In this document: piece by piece, positions 16,569-26,019 of the stretch | How positions within the stretch are numbered: the first letter of the stretch is position 1 | Layout: the number at the start of each line of letters is the position of its first letter | Assembly (NCBI GenBank): GCA_017459635.1 | Contig: JAFUCO010000069.1 | Span: forward strand, 1-64,000 | Reading direction: 5' to 3' | DNA: 64,000 nt | From: Blautia sp. | GTDB taxonomy: Bacteria > Bacillota > Clostridia > Lachnospirales > Lachnospiraceae | Notes under the pieces: model-generated | The model's input: only the letters and a program-made list of their open reading frames with translations | What the model was told of the DNA's origin: nothing | Databases searched by the model: none | Program-made: the position numbers and the translations under genes

Positions 16569-19088
16569 TCAGATCCTTTTCAGGGAGAAATCCTGGCTTT
16601 CCAGTGTAAGGTTCGGGTTGTAGTAGGGATCCGGGGTCTCAAAGATCCCGGGCCAGTGTTTTTCAACCGTAGCGATCTCACGGCCGAACCTTTCGATCTT
16701 CTCCGGAGTATCCTCGAGCCCGCGGGACTTGGACTCGTAATGATAAAGCTCACAGTACGGGTTGTAAACAACCAGATAGCCGGCATGGCGCACCTTCAGG
16801 CAGAAGTCAACATCATTAAAGGCTACCGCAAGATCAGTGGAGAGTCCGCCAACCTCTTCAAATACATCGCGGCGCACCATCATGCAGGCAGCGGTCACTG
16901 CGCTGTAATCCTGGGCACATATGATGCGGTGGCAGTATCCGGTGTTCTGCCTGGGCTGCTGTACAAAGGCATGCCCTGCAATACTTCCGAATCCGATAAT
17001 GACTCCCGCATGCTGTATAGTGTCATCACCATAGTAAAGTCTGGCTCCGACAATGCCTACGTCGCGCCGCATGCAGTATCCGAGGAGCTCCTCTATCCAG
17101 TCGTCGTTTATAACTTCGGTATCATTGTTCAGCAGCAGCAGGTAATCGCCGTTTGCTTCGGACGCTCCGAAGTTGTTGATGGCTGAATAGTTGAACGGGC
17201 CGTCATAGTATATGACACGTACCTTATCATTTGTCTCCTCCAGCCCTTTATAGAACTCAAAGGTCTCCTCTTCCGTACTGTTGTTCTCGATAACGATGAT
17301 CTCAAAGTTCGTGTAATGGGACTTCGCCATTATAGAGTCGATGCATTTTGTCAGATCCTCGATATGATCCTTGTTCGGGATCAGTATCGATACCAGCGGC
17401 TGTTCGGGCCACATGTATCTGGTACGATACAGACCGGGGTATTGACCCAGTGCCACAGAAGCAGGAATACCGCAGCGGTCAAAATGCTCCTGAAGCGCCC
17501 TCTGTCCGGCTGAGAACGCATAGCCTTTGCTCTCCGGATTACCGGAGGTAGACTGGTCATAGGCTCTCCAGTGATAGAGGATGCGCGGTATATGGCGGAT
17601 CTTGTCGGTGTTCTCTGTACAGCGGAGGACAAAATCATAATCCTGCGCCCCGTCAAACTCCGGACGCAGCTGTCCTACACGTATAAGCAGCTCACGGCTT
17701 ATGACCAGGAAGTGGCATATATAGTTTACCGTATACAGAAGATCCGGATTGAAATCAGGTTTAAAATGAGGCTCAAAGAACTGGGTTCCCTTCCCTGACA
17801 TCTTATCCTCGTCGGAATAGATCATCTCGGTGCCCGGGTATTTATTAAGCACCTTGGCAACCTCAAAAAGAGCATCCGGTGTAAGCGTATCGTCATGATC
17901 CGCGAATCCGATAAAATCGCCTGTTGCTGCTTCTATCGCGGCGTTGGTATTCTGCGCGATCCTGAGCTTTTCTGTATGGCGGATAACACGGATGCGGCTG
18001 TCAGAATTCTCAAGCTCTGTGAGAAGCTCGGAAAGCGGCGAGTCCTCCCCGCTTCCGTCCGAGAGGCACAGTTCCCAGTTGGAATAGGTCTGGGCGCGTA
18101 TCGAATCGACAAGCGCGTTCAGGAAAAACGGATCCGTCATATACAGCGGGACAACAATTGAAATCCTTGGCATATATGGGAAAATGAGGTTTCTCTGCTT
18201 TTGAAGCTGTTCCTCGCTCCGGAGGTGCTTCGGCAGCCAGTCCTCATATTTCATCGGGCTGAAGTGCTTTTCTCTTATCTTCTGCGCCAGAGGATCGGCT
18301 ATTATTCTCGGCCCTTTGGCCTCAAGAAAATGCACCGTCCTTTTTGCGGCTTCACGAACCCCGCGGTTCACAAGCTCTTTTGGTCCCTTTGTACCTAGAT
18401 AGCGCATGCTTTTGGAAAAATAGCCGGTCAGTTTCCCGTTAAGCTTTGTGATCAGGGAAATACCGGTCCTGTGCACTACCTGGTGTCCATCACGGTCACG
18501 CATGACCAGATATGTATAGTTTCCTCTTACATTCTCTGCTTCGATCTGAAAACCGCACATAGGATCAATGTGGCACTCGGTAAACATATTCATGACATCC
18601 GAACGAATGCCCTTCTCGACCTTTACATCGATGCGTCTTTTGTTGTCATCATACAGATGGATCCTGACCGGGGTTTTTGAAGCTGCCCAGCCGCGAATAT
18701 AAAGCTTGCCTCCGGCTTTTTCATACGCTTCGGCTTCTATAAAGAACTGAGGTTTTCCCCTTCTTTTTACAAGATCTGAAACCGGAAGCTTCAGCCATCT
18801 GTGCTTTTCACCTTCATATGTATAGAAGATCTCAAAATTCCTGTAACCGGAAATGTCCTCAGGAAGAAATACCTGGAGGCCTGCATATCTGGCATTTGAC
18901 TCCGGATCAATGTGCACTCCGGAAAGCACACCCGCGGACGGATACAAAAACAATTCTGAAACCACTGTATCATTGTCAAGCATTGCAGTTACGCTGCATT
19001 TGTCGGGCAGAATCCCCTGAACCAGGTAGACATCCTCCCGGTCAAGCTGAAACCGCTCTCTTACCACGATAAAATCTTGTGTCGTCAT
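16569..19088 (-). CDS. Two-domain family 2 glycosyltransferase
   Basis: The 839-residue protein has an N-terminal beta-rich region (about 1-215), a linker, and two GT-A domains. The first starts near 308 (PRISIVVPLYMTDP), with the metal motif ADHDD at 396-400 and EFDGAQDYDFVLR near 478-488. The second starts near 564 (PLVSILIPNKDH), with NND at 655-657 and VAFNDVDFC near 765. Both active-site sets look intact, so it may add two linkages, as in bifunctional rhamnosyltransferases of WsaE or WbdN-type polymers. It overlaps the preceding glycosyltransferase gene by four bases (ATGA), implying translational coupling. It probably acts at the cytoplasmic face on a polyprenyl-linked chain that includes rhamnose or Fuc4N. 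Confidence 0.9.
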   Translation of the reverse strand: MTTQDFIVVRERFQLDREDVYLVQGILPDKCSVTAMLDNDTVVSELFLYPSAGVLSGVHIDPESNARYAGLQVFLPEDISGYRNFEIFYTYEGEKHRWLKLPVSDLVKRRGKPQFFIEAEAYEKAGGKLYIRGWAASKTPVRIHLYDDNKRRIDVKVEKGIRSDVMNMFTECHIDPMCGFQIEAENVRGNYTYLVMRDRDGHQVVHRTGISLITKLNGKLTGYFSKSMRYLGTKGPKELVNRGVREAAKRTVHFLEAKGPRIIADPLAQKIREKHFSPMKYEDWLPKHLRSEEQLQKQRNLIFPYMPRISIVVPLYMTDPFFLNALVDSIRAQTYSNWELCLSDGSGEDSPLSELLTELENSDSRIRVIRHTEKLRIAQNTNAAIEAATGDFIGFADHDDTLTPDALFEVAKVLNKYPGTEMIYSDEDKMSGKGTQFFEPHFKPDFNPDLLYTVNYICHFLVISRELLIRVGQLRPEFDGAQDYDFVLRCTENTDKIRHIPRILYHWRAYDQSTSGNPESKGYAFSAGQRALQEHFDRCGIPASVALGQYPGLYRTRYMWPEQPLVSILIPNKDHIEDLTKCIDSIMAKSHYTNFEIIVIENNSTEEETFEFYKGLEETNDKVRVIYYDGPFNYSAINNFGASEANGDYLLLLNNDTEVINDDWIEELLGYCMRRDVGIVGARLYYGDDTIQHAGVIIGFGSIAGHAFVQQPRQNTGYCHRIICAQDYSAVTAACMMVRRDVFEEVGGLSTDLAVAFNDVDFCLKVRHAGYLVVYNPYCELYHYESKSRGLEDTPEKIERFGREIATVEKHWPGIFETPDPYYNPNLTLESQDFSLKRI

Positions 19089-21631
19089 CTGTTCGTTTCC
19101 TCTTTTCCCTCAAAGACGGTTTTCTCACGGCATTCCGTCCCAAGCAGTGTAAGATTCGGATTGTAGCACGGATCTCCGTTTCTTATATAATCCCCGTGCC
19201 GCTTCCGCAGCCTGTCTGATTCCTCGCGGAACCTGGCGGCCTTTTCGGGTGTTGACTCATATCCTCTTGATTTTGACTCATAGTGATAAAGAACAGCCGA
19301 TGGTACATATACCGTCTTTTCACCTTCTGCCCCGGCTCTCAGGCAGAAATCCACATCGTTGAAGGCTACGGCAAAATCGGGATCCAGGCCTCCGACTTTG
19401 CGATAGACTTCTTTTTTCACCATCATGCAGGCACCTGTCACAGCTCCTGCTCTCCTGGCTGAAACGATCCGGTTCAGCATTCCGGTGTAATCCTTCGGCC
19501 TGCCAAGGCTCTCATGTCCCGCTGTACCGCCTGTGCCGATAACTACCCCTCCATGCTGGAGCGTACCATCCGGATACAGGAGCCTTGCGCCTGCTATTCC
19601 GGTTCCTTCTCTCTGGCAGTATCCAAGCAGGCACTCTATCCAGTCCGGAGTCAGCACTTCGGTATCATTGTTGAGCAGGATCAGATAATCCCCCGATGCG
19701 GCAGCTGACCCGAAGTTGTTTATGGACGAGTAATTAAACTCTCCTTTATAATGCACCACACGTATGCGAGGGTCACTGACTATCGACTTATAATAGCTTT
19801 CCGTCTCGCTTTCCGTGCTGTTGTTTTCTATTATGATAATCTCGATGTTTTTCCAGGTACTCTTCTCAATGACCGAATCAATGCACTTCTTAAGATCCGG
19901 TACATGATCCTTATTAGGTATCAGAATGGAAACCAGCGGGTTTCCTTTTATCTCATACCCTGTTTTTAATACTCCGGAATACTCTGACAGCTCCGCTTTT
20001 GCTTCAGTGCCTTCGTCTTTATAATACTTTTCGACTAAAGCTATATGCTCCGCGGCATCTTTATCTGCGGTTTCAGCTGTCTTATTCTCATCCTCTTTAT
20101 TAAGCTCAAGATGGCATGCAGCATATGGAATATGCCTCATATGTTCTCCCCGCCTTATGCCCGAAAGCGCAAGCGAGTAACCGAATGAACCGGCTGTTGT
20201 ATACTTCCAGCCCCCGGAAGAAAAGGATTCAAAAGCTCTGCTGCTCACCATCAGAGGCATGCCGATATAATTATATGAGCACAGATAGTCCGGATCCGGC
20301 TCAGGCTTGAACTGCGGACAGCAGTACTTTATTTTCTTTTTCAGCAAAGAACACCCATCTGTCCTGTCCGGGGTTTTAATGTAATGATCTGTGTCTGTAT
20401 AGATCATTTCAGTTTCCGGATGTGAATGCAGTACGGACACAAACCTGTACAGCATATCCGGCGTAAAAATACTGTCCTGCGCCGCGAACAGATAGTAATC
20501 TCCTCCGGCTGCAGATACGGCTCCGGCTATACGTCCGGCCAGAGGTCCGCTCTTTATAACATATTTTATCCTGCGGTCGCGCGAAAGGTCTCCGCTCAGC
20601 TCTCCTGCCGATGAAGCTCCGGCAAGTATCAGCTCCCAGTTTCCATAAGTCTGGGCAGTAAGCGAATCCGCCAGATCTGAGAGCTGTGCGTCCCAGTGAT
20701 ACACCGGGACAATGATGCTGAAAAGAGGAGCAGGCGAAATATTAGCCCTGCTCTGCCTTGCAAGCTCTCCCGGAGACGCAGCTTTGTGCTTCTGATAAAA
20801 TGCGTAGTGCTCTTCTGATGGCAGGCTGTTCTCTTCGATATACCCCAGGAGATAACGGATGCCCTTTTTCTTAAGGATACCCTGAAGTTCTTTCTGTCTG
20901 TCCCCGCTGATAAGAGAGAATATCCTGCCTGCGCGTGAATTCATAATATCAAACTCACGCATATCTATAACGTAAGTCTCAGACGCAAATTCATTTCTGA
21001 ACTCAAGGTTCACCTTCCTGCCGGTTACGGCGTCTCTTGGAAATGACACCTCAAAACCGAAGCAGCACGACATATCAACGCTGAATGCTTCAGACAGATC
21101 CATGCGTCTGCGGTACTCGATATCTGCCAGAGGTATTTCATCCGTCCCGTTGTCCAGAATGTGCAGTTCTCCGTTACCCGTGAAGGAAACATACCAGCCG
21201 CGGATACAGACCTCTTCTCCCCGCTTTTCTGCCTTCTCGATAAGATATTTAAGGCTGCTTTTCCCAAGCTCCCTTTCTATCTCCTCTGACCGTACCGCTG
21301 ATACACGGTATGGCCGTCCGCCGGAAAGAGCCCGCACATATACAGTTTTTCCTTCTGCTATTGCTTTCTTCATTCCGGGAATGCGTATCTCAAAGCCCGG
21401 GCACCTTGCACTTTCCTCTTCTGAAGCCGGAAAAAGATCCGGAAAAGCAGCTTCAACATCCGGACGCCTGACGGCCTCATAAGATAGTCCTGTCTTTTTA
21501 TCTCCGATCCTGGCCTGAAATACCAGATCCGTCGGATCAAGCGATGTCCAGCCGGAAAGTATCATGGTTCCCCCGTCTGTGTACTCATATCTGCATGAAT
21601 CAAGTGTTACTTCCCTGCCCTGCACGCTCAT
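19085..21631 (-). CDS. Two-domain family 2 glycosyltransferase with degenerate first domain
   Basis: The 848-residue protein has the same architecture as its 839-residue neighbour: beta-rich N-terminus, GT-A one near 303 (LFSIIVPVYHWD) and GT-A two (NPLVSILIPNKDH, LLNNDTEVL, VAFNDVDFCLR). In the first GT-A domain the metal motif reads AAQDS at 383-387 instead of ADHDD, and the later QDYDF position reads SFGYSLAL, so two active-site elements are missing. That domain is probably non-catalytic and may serve as an acceptor-binding or structural module; the second looks active. The ATG has AAGGAG only two bases ahead; a GTG two codons later has better spacing, so the exact start is open. Confidence 0.88.
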   Translation of the reverse strand: MSVQGREVTLDSCRYEYTDGGTMILSGWTSLDPTDLVFQARIGDKKTGLSYEAVRRPDVEAAFPDLFPASEEESARCPGFEIRIPGMKKAIAEGKTVYVRALSGGRPYRVSAVRSEEIERELGKSSLKYLIEKAEKRGEEVCIRGWYVSFTGNGELHILDNGTDEIPLADIEYRRRMDLSEAFSVDMSCCFGFEVSFPRDAVTGRKVNLEFRNEFASETYVIDMREFDIMNSRAGRIFSLISGDRQKELQGILKKKGIRYLLGYIEENSLPSEEHYAFYQKHKAASPGELARQSRANISPAPLFSIIVPVYHWDAQLSDLADSLTAQTYGNWELILAGASSAGELSGDLSRDRRIKYVIKSGPLAGRIAGAVSAAGGDYYLFAAQDSIFTPDMLYRFVSVLHSHPETEMIYTDTDHYIKTPDRTDGCSLLKKKIKYCCPQFKPEPDPDYLCSYNYIGMPLMVSSRAFESFSSGGWKYTTAGSFGYSLALSGIRRGEHMRHIPYAACHLELNKEDENKTAETADKDAAEHIALVEKYYKDEGTEAKAELSEYSGVLKTGYEIKGNPLVSILIPNKDHVPDLKKCIDSVIEKSTWKNIEIIIIENNSTESETESYYKSIVSDPRIRVVHYKGEFNYSSINNFGSAAASGDYLILLNNDTEVLTPDWIECLLGYCQREGTGIAGARLLYPDGTLQHGGVVIGTGGTAGHESLGRPKDYTGMLNRIVSARRAGAVTGACMMVKKEVYRKVGGLDPDFAVAFNDVDFCLRAGAEGEKTVYVPSAVLYHYESKSRGYESTPEKAARFREESDRLRKRHGDYIRNGDPCYNPNLTLLGTECREKTVFEGKEETNR

Positions 21632-21661
21632 CTCTCCTTCGCACGGCTCTATGCACAGCGC

Positions 21662-22936
21662 TTACTGTTTCTTTGTCACCATTTCGTACATCTTCCATAC
21701 CGAGGTGCTTTTGATCTCCTTGATCTGCGCTTTCAGGCCTTCATTTTCCATCATCAGCTGGAGGACACGCCTGTCCTCTATCTTCAGCTGCCGGTCGTTT
21801 TCCATTTCAAGCTGGATCAGCCTCTCGGCCGTTTTCTTGTTGACCTTAACAAAGTTCATGCGTATCTCGAGCCTTTTGCTGCCTTCAGGGACAAGTACTC
21901 CCGGGAATGCCGGGTCGTCTGTCGTGAAGTAAGCTCTTCTTCCTTTTAGGAATCCGCCGGGTATAGGCATGTTCTGTATCGGAACATCGGTTCCGTCTAT
22001 CGAAAACCTCAGGACGCTCACCATACAGGGGCTGCTGCACGGATCAACTCTCACGTCGATGCAGCCTTTCGGAATAGTGACGGCCATATTTATCTTACCG
22101 CCGGTCACATGTGCCGATACAGAGTTCTCAAGAGTGTAACCATCGCCCATATTAAAATATATCTGGCATATATCGGCTCCCTCAACATGATACTCTGCCA
22201 CTCCGGGTGATATTTCCTTGTAAAGGCTGCGCATTGTCGTATGGCCCTTAACTACCGAATCCTGGAATGCGGCTTCCATTTTCCTGAAGGTCCTGATAAG
22301 CGCATCATCAATTCCCATACTTTTGCAGAGGTCCTTCATGTCCAGTTCAAGACGGCCTACGCCAAATTCTCCAAGGTAATGGAGATTTCGGTAAAGAACA
22401 TATTTGCCCGGGACCGGGAATTCAACCGTCCATTCATAGTCAAGAACGGTCCTCACCTCTGTCATCAGAAGATTTGAACATATCAGGTCAAGATTGGTGA
22501 CAGGGGCGCATTTAAGTCCTGACGGAAGTTCAATATCACCGAAGATCTCCCGGAAAGCGTCAGTCATCTCAAAATCATTTACCGAATGGATACTTTCTAT
22601 CTTCCTCAGGAATCTGAGCAGCAGCTCTCTGGCTTCTTCGGTCTTTCGATCCTCCAGCAGAGTGTCTATCCTCTCCTCCAGAGTATCTGCATCCACATAT
22701 TCCAGCCAGAGTTCATCGTCTTCCCATGAGCATTTATTGCAGACAAAGCCAGCCTCCAGATACTCTTTGTTCAAAGCATCCTGAAGTCTGGCGATCCTTG
22801 CGATATGCTCCTTTCCTTCCGGAAAAACGGCTGTTTTACGCACTGATCTCCGGCCATCATCTTCGAAAATATCGGTACGGACCGCATACCTGCGGGACCG
22901 CTCGTTGGAAAACTTAGTATAGATCAGTTCCCTCAT
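21662..22936 (-). CDS. Kinase-fold protein with beta-domain and C-terminal coiled coil (WbdD-kinase-like)
   Basis: The 424-residue protein starts with a kinase-like fold: SVRKTAV (candidate lysine K34), an LEYVDADTL hinge, PVTNLDLICSNLL with candidate catalytic D150 and N155, and VLDYEW with candidate metal ligand D166. Residues about 245-360 form a beta-rich domain. About 363-414 is a charged heptad-rich coiled coil ending in TSVWKMYE. The gene overlaps the methyltransferase gene by four bases (ATGA). In E. coli O9a, WbdD fuses a methyltransferase, a kinase and a coiled coil that caps and measures the O-antigen; here the same parts appear as two coupled genes beside a Wzt-type ATPase. Kinase activity and a capping role are inference; APH/choline-kinase-like activity on another substrate is possible. 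Confidence 0.7.
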   Translation of the reverse strand: MRELIYTKFSNERSRRYAVRTDIFEDDGRRSVRKTAVFPEGKEHIARIARLQDALNKEYLEAGFVCNKCSWEDDELWLEYVDADTLEERIDTLLEDRKTEEARELLLRFLRKIESIHSVNDFEMTDAFREIFGDIELPSGLKCAPVTNLDLICSNLLMTEVRTVLDYEWTVEFPVPGKYVLYRNLHYLGEFGVGRLELDMKDLCKSMGIDDALIRTFRKMEAAFQDSVVKGHTTMRSLYKEISPGVAEYHVEGADICQIYFNMGDGYTLENSVSAHVTGGKINMAVTIPKGCIDVRVDPCSSPCMVSVLRFSIDGTDVPIQNMPIPGGFLKGRRAYFTTDDPAFPGVLVPEGSKRLEIRMNFVKVNKKTAERLIQLEMENDRQLKIEDRRVLQLMMENEGLKAQIKEIKSTSVWKMYEMVTKKQ

Positions 22937-23874
22937 TTTCCTGCCTCCTTTTCCGCCTTCTCCGCGATGACAAGGAACGAATTGGCAAATTCCTGATAAA
23001 GTCCTGCTTCGATCACAGAATTGTAGGCAAGCGGTTCACTGAAAAGCAGTATCCTTTGTCTGTCATAATTCAGGAATGATTCACGTATCTCGCCAGGTTT
23101 CGGGAGATAGCGGTCAGAATAGATCGTCATAGGGAATTTATAATCAGGATATGGATAATAGAAAGTGGTTTTCGCATATCCGGTACCTTCTATCATATCC
23201 TTCAGTTCTTTTCTTGAAAAAGTGCGGACTCCGGCAGGTTCGGGATATCCTTCTATTCCCTTGAACTGAACACCGATATGGTCCTCCGTACATCCGGCAA
23301 AGTATTTAAGTCCGAGCTTGTTCTCTATTGCGATTACCAGCTTTCCGCCCGGAGCCAGATGCCTGTACGCGCATTCGAGCATTTTCTGATAGGGTTTGAT
23401 CTCCCCCATATAGCCTTCTGCATATTCGAACACACCTATAAGTGTGATATAATCATAGTTTTCTGTCAGGTTCGGCTCTATATCCAGGAAGTTGCCCACT
23501 ATCAGGCGCAGGTTATCCTTGTCACGATTTCTGTATGCGTTGATAGTCGAGCGTTTTTTCGACAGCTCGATCCCCGTCACCGCGCCTGCCATATTGCAGA
23601 GTGCTCCTGTTATCGCCCCGCAGCCCGATCCTATCTCCAGCACATGATCATACCTGTTGATCGGCAGCCATGAAATTATGTTCTGCCTTATCTCAGAAAA
23701 ATGGTACAGGACAGACCAGTCCTTTTTCTCGGCAATGACCCTGTTCAGATCCTCTTCCTGCGTGTTTCGTGCGATATCGAGCAGCATGTCCTCCACTGGG
23801 CCATCGCTGTATCTGTCATTCCCCGGATACCAGAAAAGATCCAGTGTGACATTTCCGATTTTTTCCTGCATCAT
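22933..23874 (-). CDS. SAM-dependent methyltransferase (probable glycan-capping enzyme)
   Basis: This 313-residue class I methyltransferase has motif I VLEIGSGCGAITGAL, an acidic strand-2 end (VTGIELSKKR), VGNFLDIEP, YDYITLIGVFEY and LAPGGKLVIAIEN. An N-terminal segment of about 75 residues precedes the Rossmann fold. It is wedged between the Wzt-like ATPase gene (four-base overlap) and the kinase-like gene (four-base overlap), so the three are translationally coupled. Methylation of the non-reducing end terminates chains in WbdD- and WsaE-dependent systems, and that role fits this position. A GGAGGAG sits upstream of the tandem ATG codons. Confidence 0.87.
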   Translation of the reverse strand: MMQEKIGNVTLDLFWYPGNDRYSDGPVEDMLLDIARNTQEEDLNRVIAEKKDWSVLYHFSEIRQNIISWLPINRYDHVLEIGSGCGAITGALCNMAGAVTGIELSKKRSTINAYRNRDKDNLRLIVGNFLDIEPNLTENYDYITLIGVFEYAEGYMGEIKPYQKMLECAYRHLAPGGKLVIAIENKLGLKYFAGCTEDHIGVQFKGIEGYPEPAGVRTFSRKELKDMIEGTGYAKTTFYYPYPDYKFPMTIYSDRYLPKPGEIRESFLNYDRQRILLFSEPLAYNSVIEAGLYQEFANSFLVIAEKAEKEAGK

Positions 23875-25160
23875 TTCTTAAGCTCCTCCACTGTCACGCG
23901 GGAATTCATATCATAAAACCCGACCGTGTTCTTAGTCGAAACCACTGTTACGTTGCATGCATCGTAAAGCCTGTGGAATACGGTAAAATCACCTCCGCAG
24001 TACCCGGTGCACCCGAACGAAAGCAGGTATTCTCCTCCCTGCATATCCATGTTCTGGTGAAAGGTGACTATACATTCATCCCCGGGCCCGGAATGCTCGA
24101 TATGCTTTTTCTCATACATGGTATTCGTGCCTGTGATCTCGGTGCCCTGGATGTTCTTAAAGGTGTAGGCAACTATGGGATCCTGTATCTCCTTGTTGAA
24201 CCTTACCTTTACACGGATATCAAACGAGGTCCCCTTCTCCAGAATATTGCTTATCCTGCCCTTCTCGTCAATTATCGTAAAGGCTTCTATCTCGGCCTGT
24301 TTGTCGCCGTATTCAAGCACATTCGGGTTCAGGGCCAGACCCTGCTTCCATGAATCGGCATCTGTACTGTCTGTAAGCGGGTCAGCTTCTTTTTCTTCTG
24401 TCACCTGCTGCTTTACAGGATCCTGATGGACCAGAAGCTGTTTATACATGTCGACCATTGCTTTAGGCGACCCCTGATCCAGAAGATGTCCCTGGTTAAG
24501 TAAGATGACCCGGTCGCAGTATTTGGCGATGCTCGAAAGATCATGGCTTACGATAAGAATGGTCCTTCCCTGCTCCTTGAATTCCTCGAATTTGTGAAAA
24601 CACTTTGCCTGGAAGAAGACATCGCCTACCGACAGAGCCTCGTCAACAATGAGGATCTCCGGATCTATATTGATCGCAACAGCAAATGCAAGCCGCACAA
24701 ACATGCCGCTTGAATAGGTTTTTACCGGCTGATGGATAAAGTCCCCTATGTCCGCGAATGCAAGGATGTCATTGAGCCTGCGGTCGATCTCTTCTTTTGA
24801 GAATCCTATCATGGTCCCGTTCAGGTATACGTTTTCAAGCCCGGTATATTCCATGTTGAACCCCGCTCCCAGCTCCAGGAGCGCACTAATCCTTCCGTCA
24901 ACGGTTATAGTGCCGGACGTGGGCGTAAGTACTCCCGTGATGATCTTCAGGACTGTAGATTTGCCGGAGCCATTGACGCCTATAATGCCTACACATTCGC
25001 CTTCATTCACATCAAAATTTATATCATGAAGAGCATAATGCTCCTTATATCTTTTTTTCCGTGACAGGCCCAGCGCTTCAAAAAGCCGGTCCTTAGGTCT
25101 GTCATATAGTTTGTACATTTTTGTCAGGTTCTGAACCTGAATCACTTTTTTCCCGTCCAA
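23871..25160 (-). CDS. Polysaccharide ABC transporter ATPase with C-terminal Wzt-type domain
   Basis: The ATPase has Walker A GVNGSGKST, signature YSSGM, Walker B ILIVDEAL and the H-loop SHD, with the N-terminal extension (YKLYDRPKDRLFEAL) of the TagH/Wzt/RgpD group. After about residue 250 a beta-rich C-terminal domain of about 150 residues follows, like the Wzt domain that reads the modified glycan terminus in E. coli O8/O9a systems. Together with the permease it would flip lipid-linked polysaccharide out of the cell. The preferred start is TTG at 25160 with GGAGG seven bases upstream; an in-frame TTG at 25196 lacks a good site. It follows the permease by about 40 bp. Confidence 0.9.
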   Translation of the reverse strand: MDGKKVIQVQNLTKMYKLYDRPKDRLFEALGLSRKKRYKEHYALHDINFDVNEGECVGIIGVNGSGKSTVLKIITGVLTPTSGTITVDGRISALLELGAGFNMEYTGLENVYLNGTMIGFSKEEIDRRLNDILAFADIGDFIHQPVKTYSSGMFVRLAFAVAINIDPEILIVDEALSVGDVFFQAKCFHKFEEFKEQGRTILIVSHDLSSIAKYCDRVILLNQGHLLDQGSPKAMVDMYKQLLVHQDPVKQQVTEEKEADPLTDSTDADSWKQGLALNPNVLEYGDKQAEIEAFTIIDEKGRISNILEKGTSFDIRVKVRFNKEIQDPIVAYTFKNIQGTEITGTNTMYEKKHIEHSGPGDECIVTFHQNMDMQGGEYLLSFGCTGYCGGDFTVFHRLYDACNVTVVSTKNTVGFYDMNSRVTVEELKK

Positions 25161-25201
25161 GAATTTTCCTCCGAAAAGGCTCTCCCCTGTAAACAAGCTT
25201 C

Positions 25202-26017
25202 TTACAGCACGTCCGCAAAATGGATCCTGAGGCGTTTGAACACAATACCGCCCAGCATGAAAGACAGTATCGTAAATGCCCAGAAATAAAGCGTCCAGTC
25301 AATGTGCTCGAAAAACCATACCTTTTTGATGAATGTGTCTCGGTAGCCGGACACAATGTAGTACATGGGATTAAGCTTCAGGATCTTCCTCAGAAGCTCA
25401 TGGCCTGCCAGAGCATCCTCCGCGATCCACATTATCGGTGTAAGCCATATGCCCACCTGAAGGAATATGCTGATTATCTGGGAAAGATCCCTGAAAAATA
25501 CAACAACCGCGCAGGTAAAATAAGAAAGTCCCAGAACCAGAACAAAGGTGCAGCCGCTGTAATAGATGATCTGCAGATAGTAGAAATCCGGCCATCGTCC
25601 GTACGCTATGTAAAGGATAATGGTAAAAAGCACAAAAAAGCCGTGTACAAAGGCGGCTGAAATGATCTTCACCACTGGAAGCACACTTATGTTGAACACA
25701 ACCTTTTTTACCAGGTAGTTATATTCAAGAAGTGCCGCAGTTCCGCCTATCAGCGCATCCTGAAAGAAAAACCAGGGTACTATGCCGGGAACAAGATAAA
25801 GGACAAACGGTATTTCAAGATTACCAGTCCCGGCGCGGAATCCCACAGAAAACACAAACCAGTATACCAGAATGGTAATGATCGGCTGTATAAAGGCCCA
25901 GATAATACCGAGGTATGACCCCGCATACTTGGTCTTAAAATCGTTATAAGACAGCTTTGCGATCAGTCTGCGGTTCCTGATTATCTCAGTGGGCAGCGTT
26001 ACTATAGATCTCAGCAT
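25202..26017 (-). CDS. Polysaccharide ABC transporter permease (Wzm/TagG-like)
   Basis: The 271-residue protein has the ABC-2 membrane domain of polysaccharide exporters: six predicted membrane segments after an amphipathic N-terminus, LAKLSYNDFKTKYAGSYLGIIWAFIQP near the start, FVLYLVPGIVPWFFFQDALIGG, and LQVGIWLTPIMW plus LKLNPMYYIVSGYRDTF toward the C-terminus. It forms the channel for the partner ATPase and exports polyprenyl-diphosphate-linked glycan. The gene begins two bases after the rfbC stop codon and is followed by the ATPase, so all three are in one operon. Confidence 0.93.
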   Translation of the reverse strand: MLRSIVTLPTEIIRNRRLIAKLSYNDFKTKYAGSYLGIIWAFIQPIITILVYWFVFSVGFRAGTGNLEIPFVLYLVPGIVPWFFFQDALIGGTAALLEYNYLVKKVVFNISVLPVVKIISAAFVHGFFVLFTIILYIAYGRWPDFYYLQIIYYSGCTFVLVLGLSYFTCAVVVFFRDLSQIISIFLQVGIWLTPIMWIAEDALAGHELLRKILKLNPMYYIVSGYRDTFIKKVWFFEHIDWTLYFWAFTILSFMLGGIVFKRLRIHFADVL

Positions 26018-26019
26018 TT

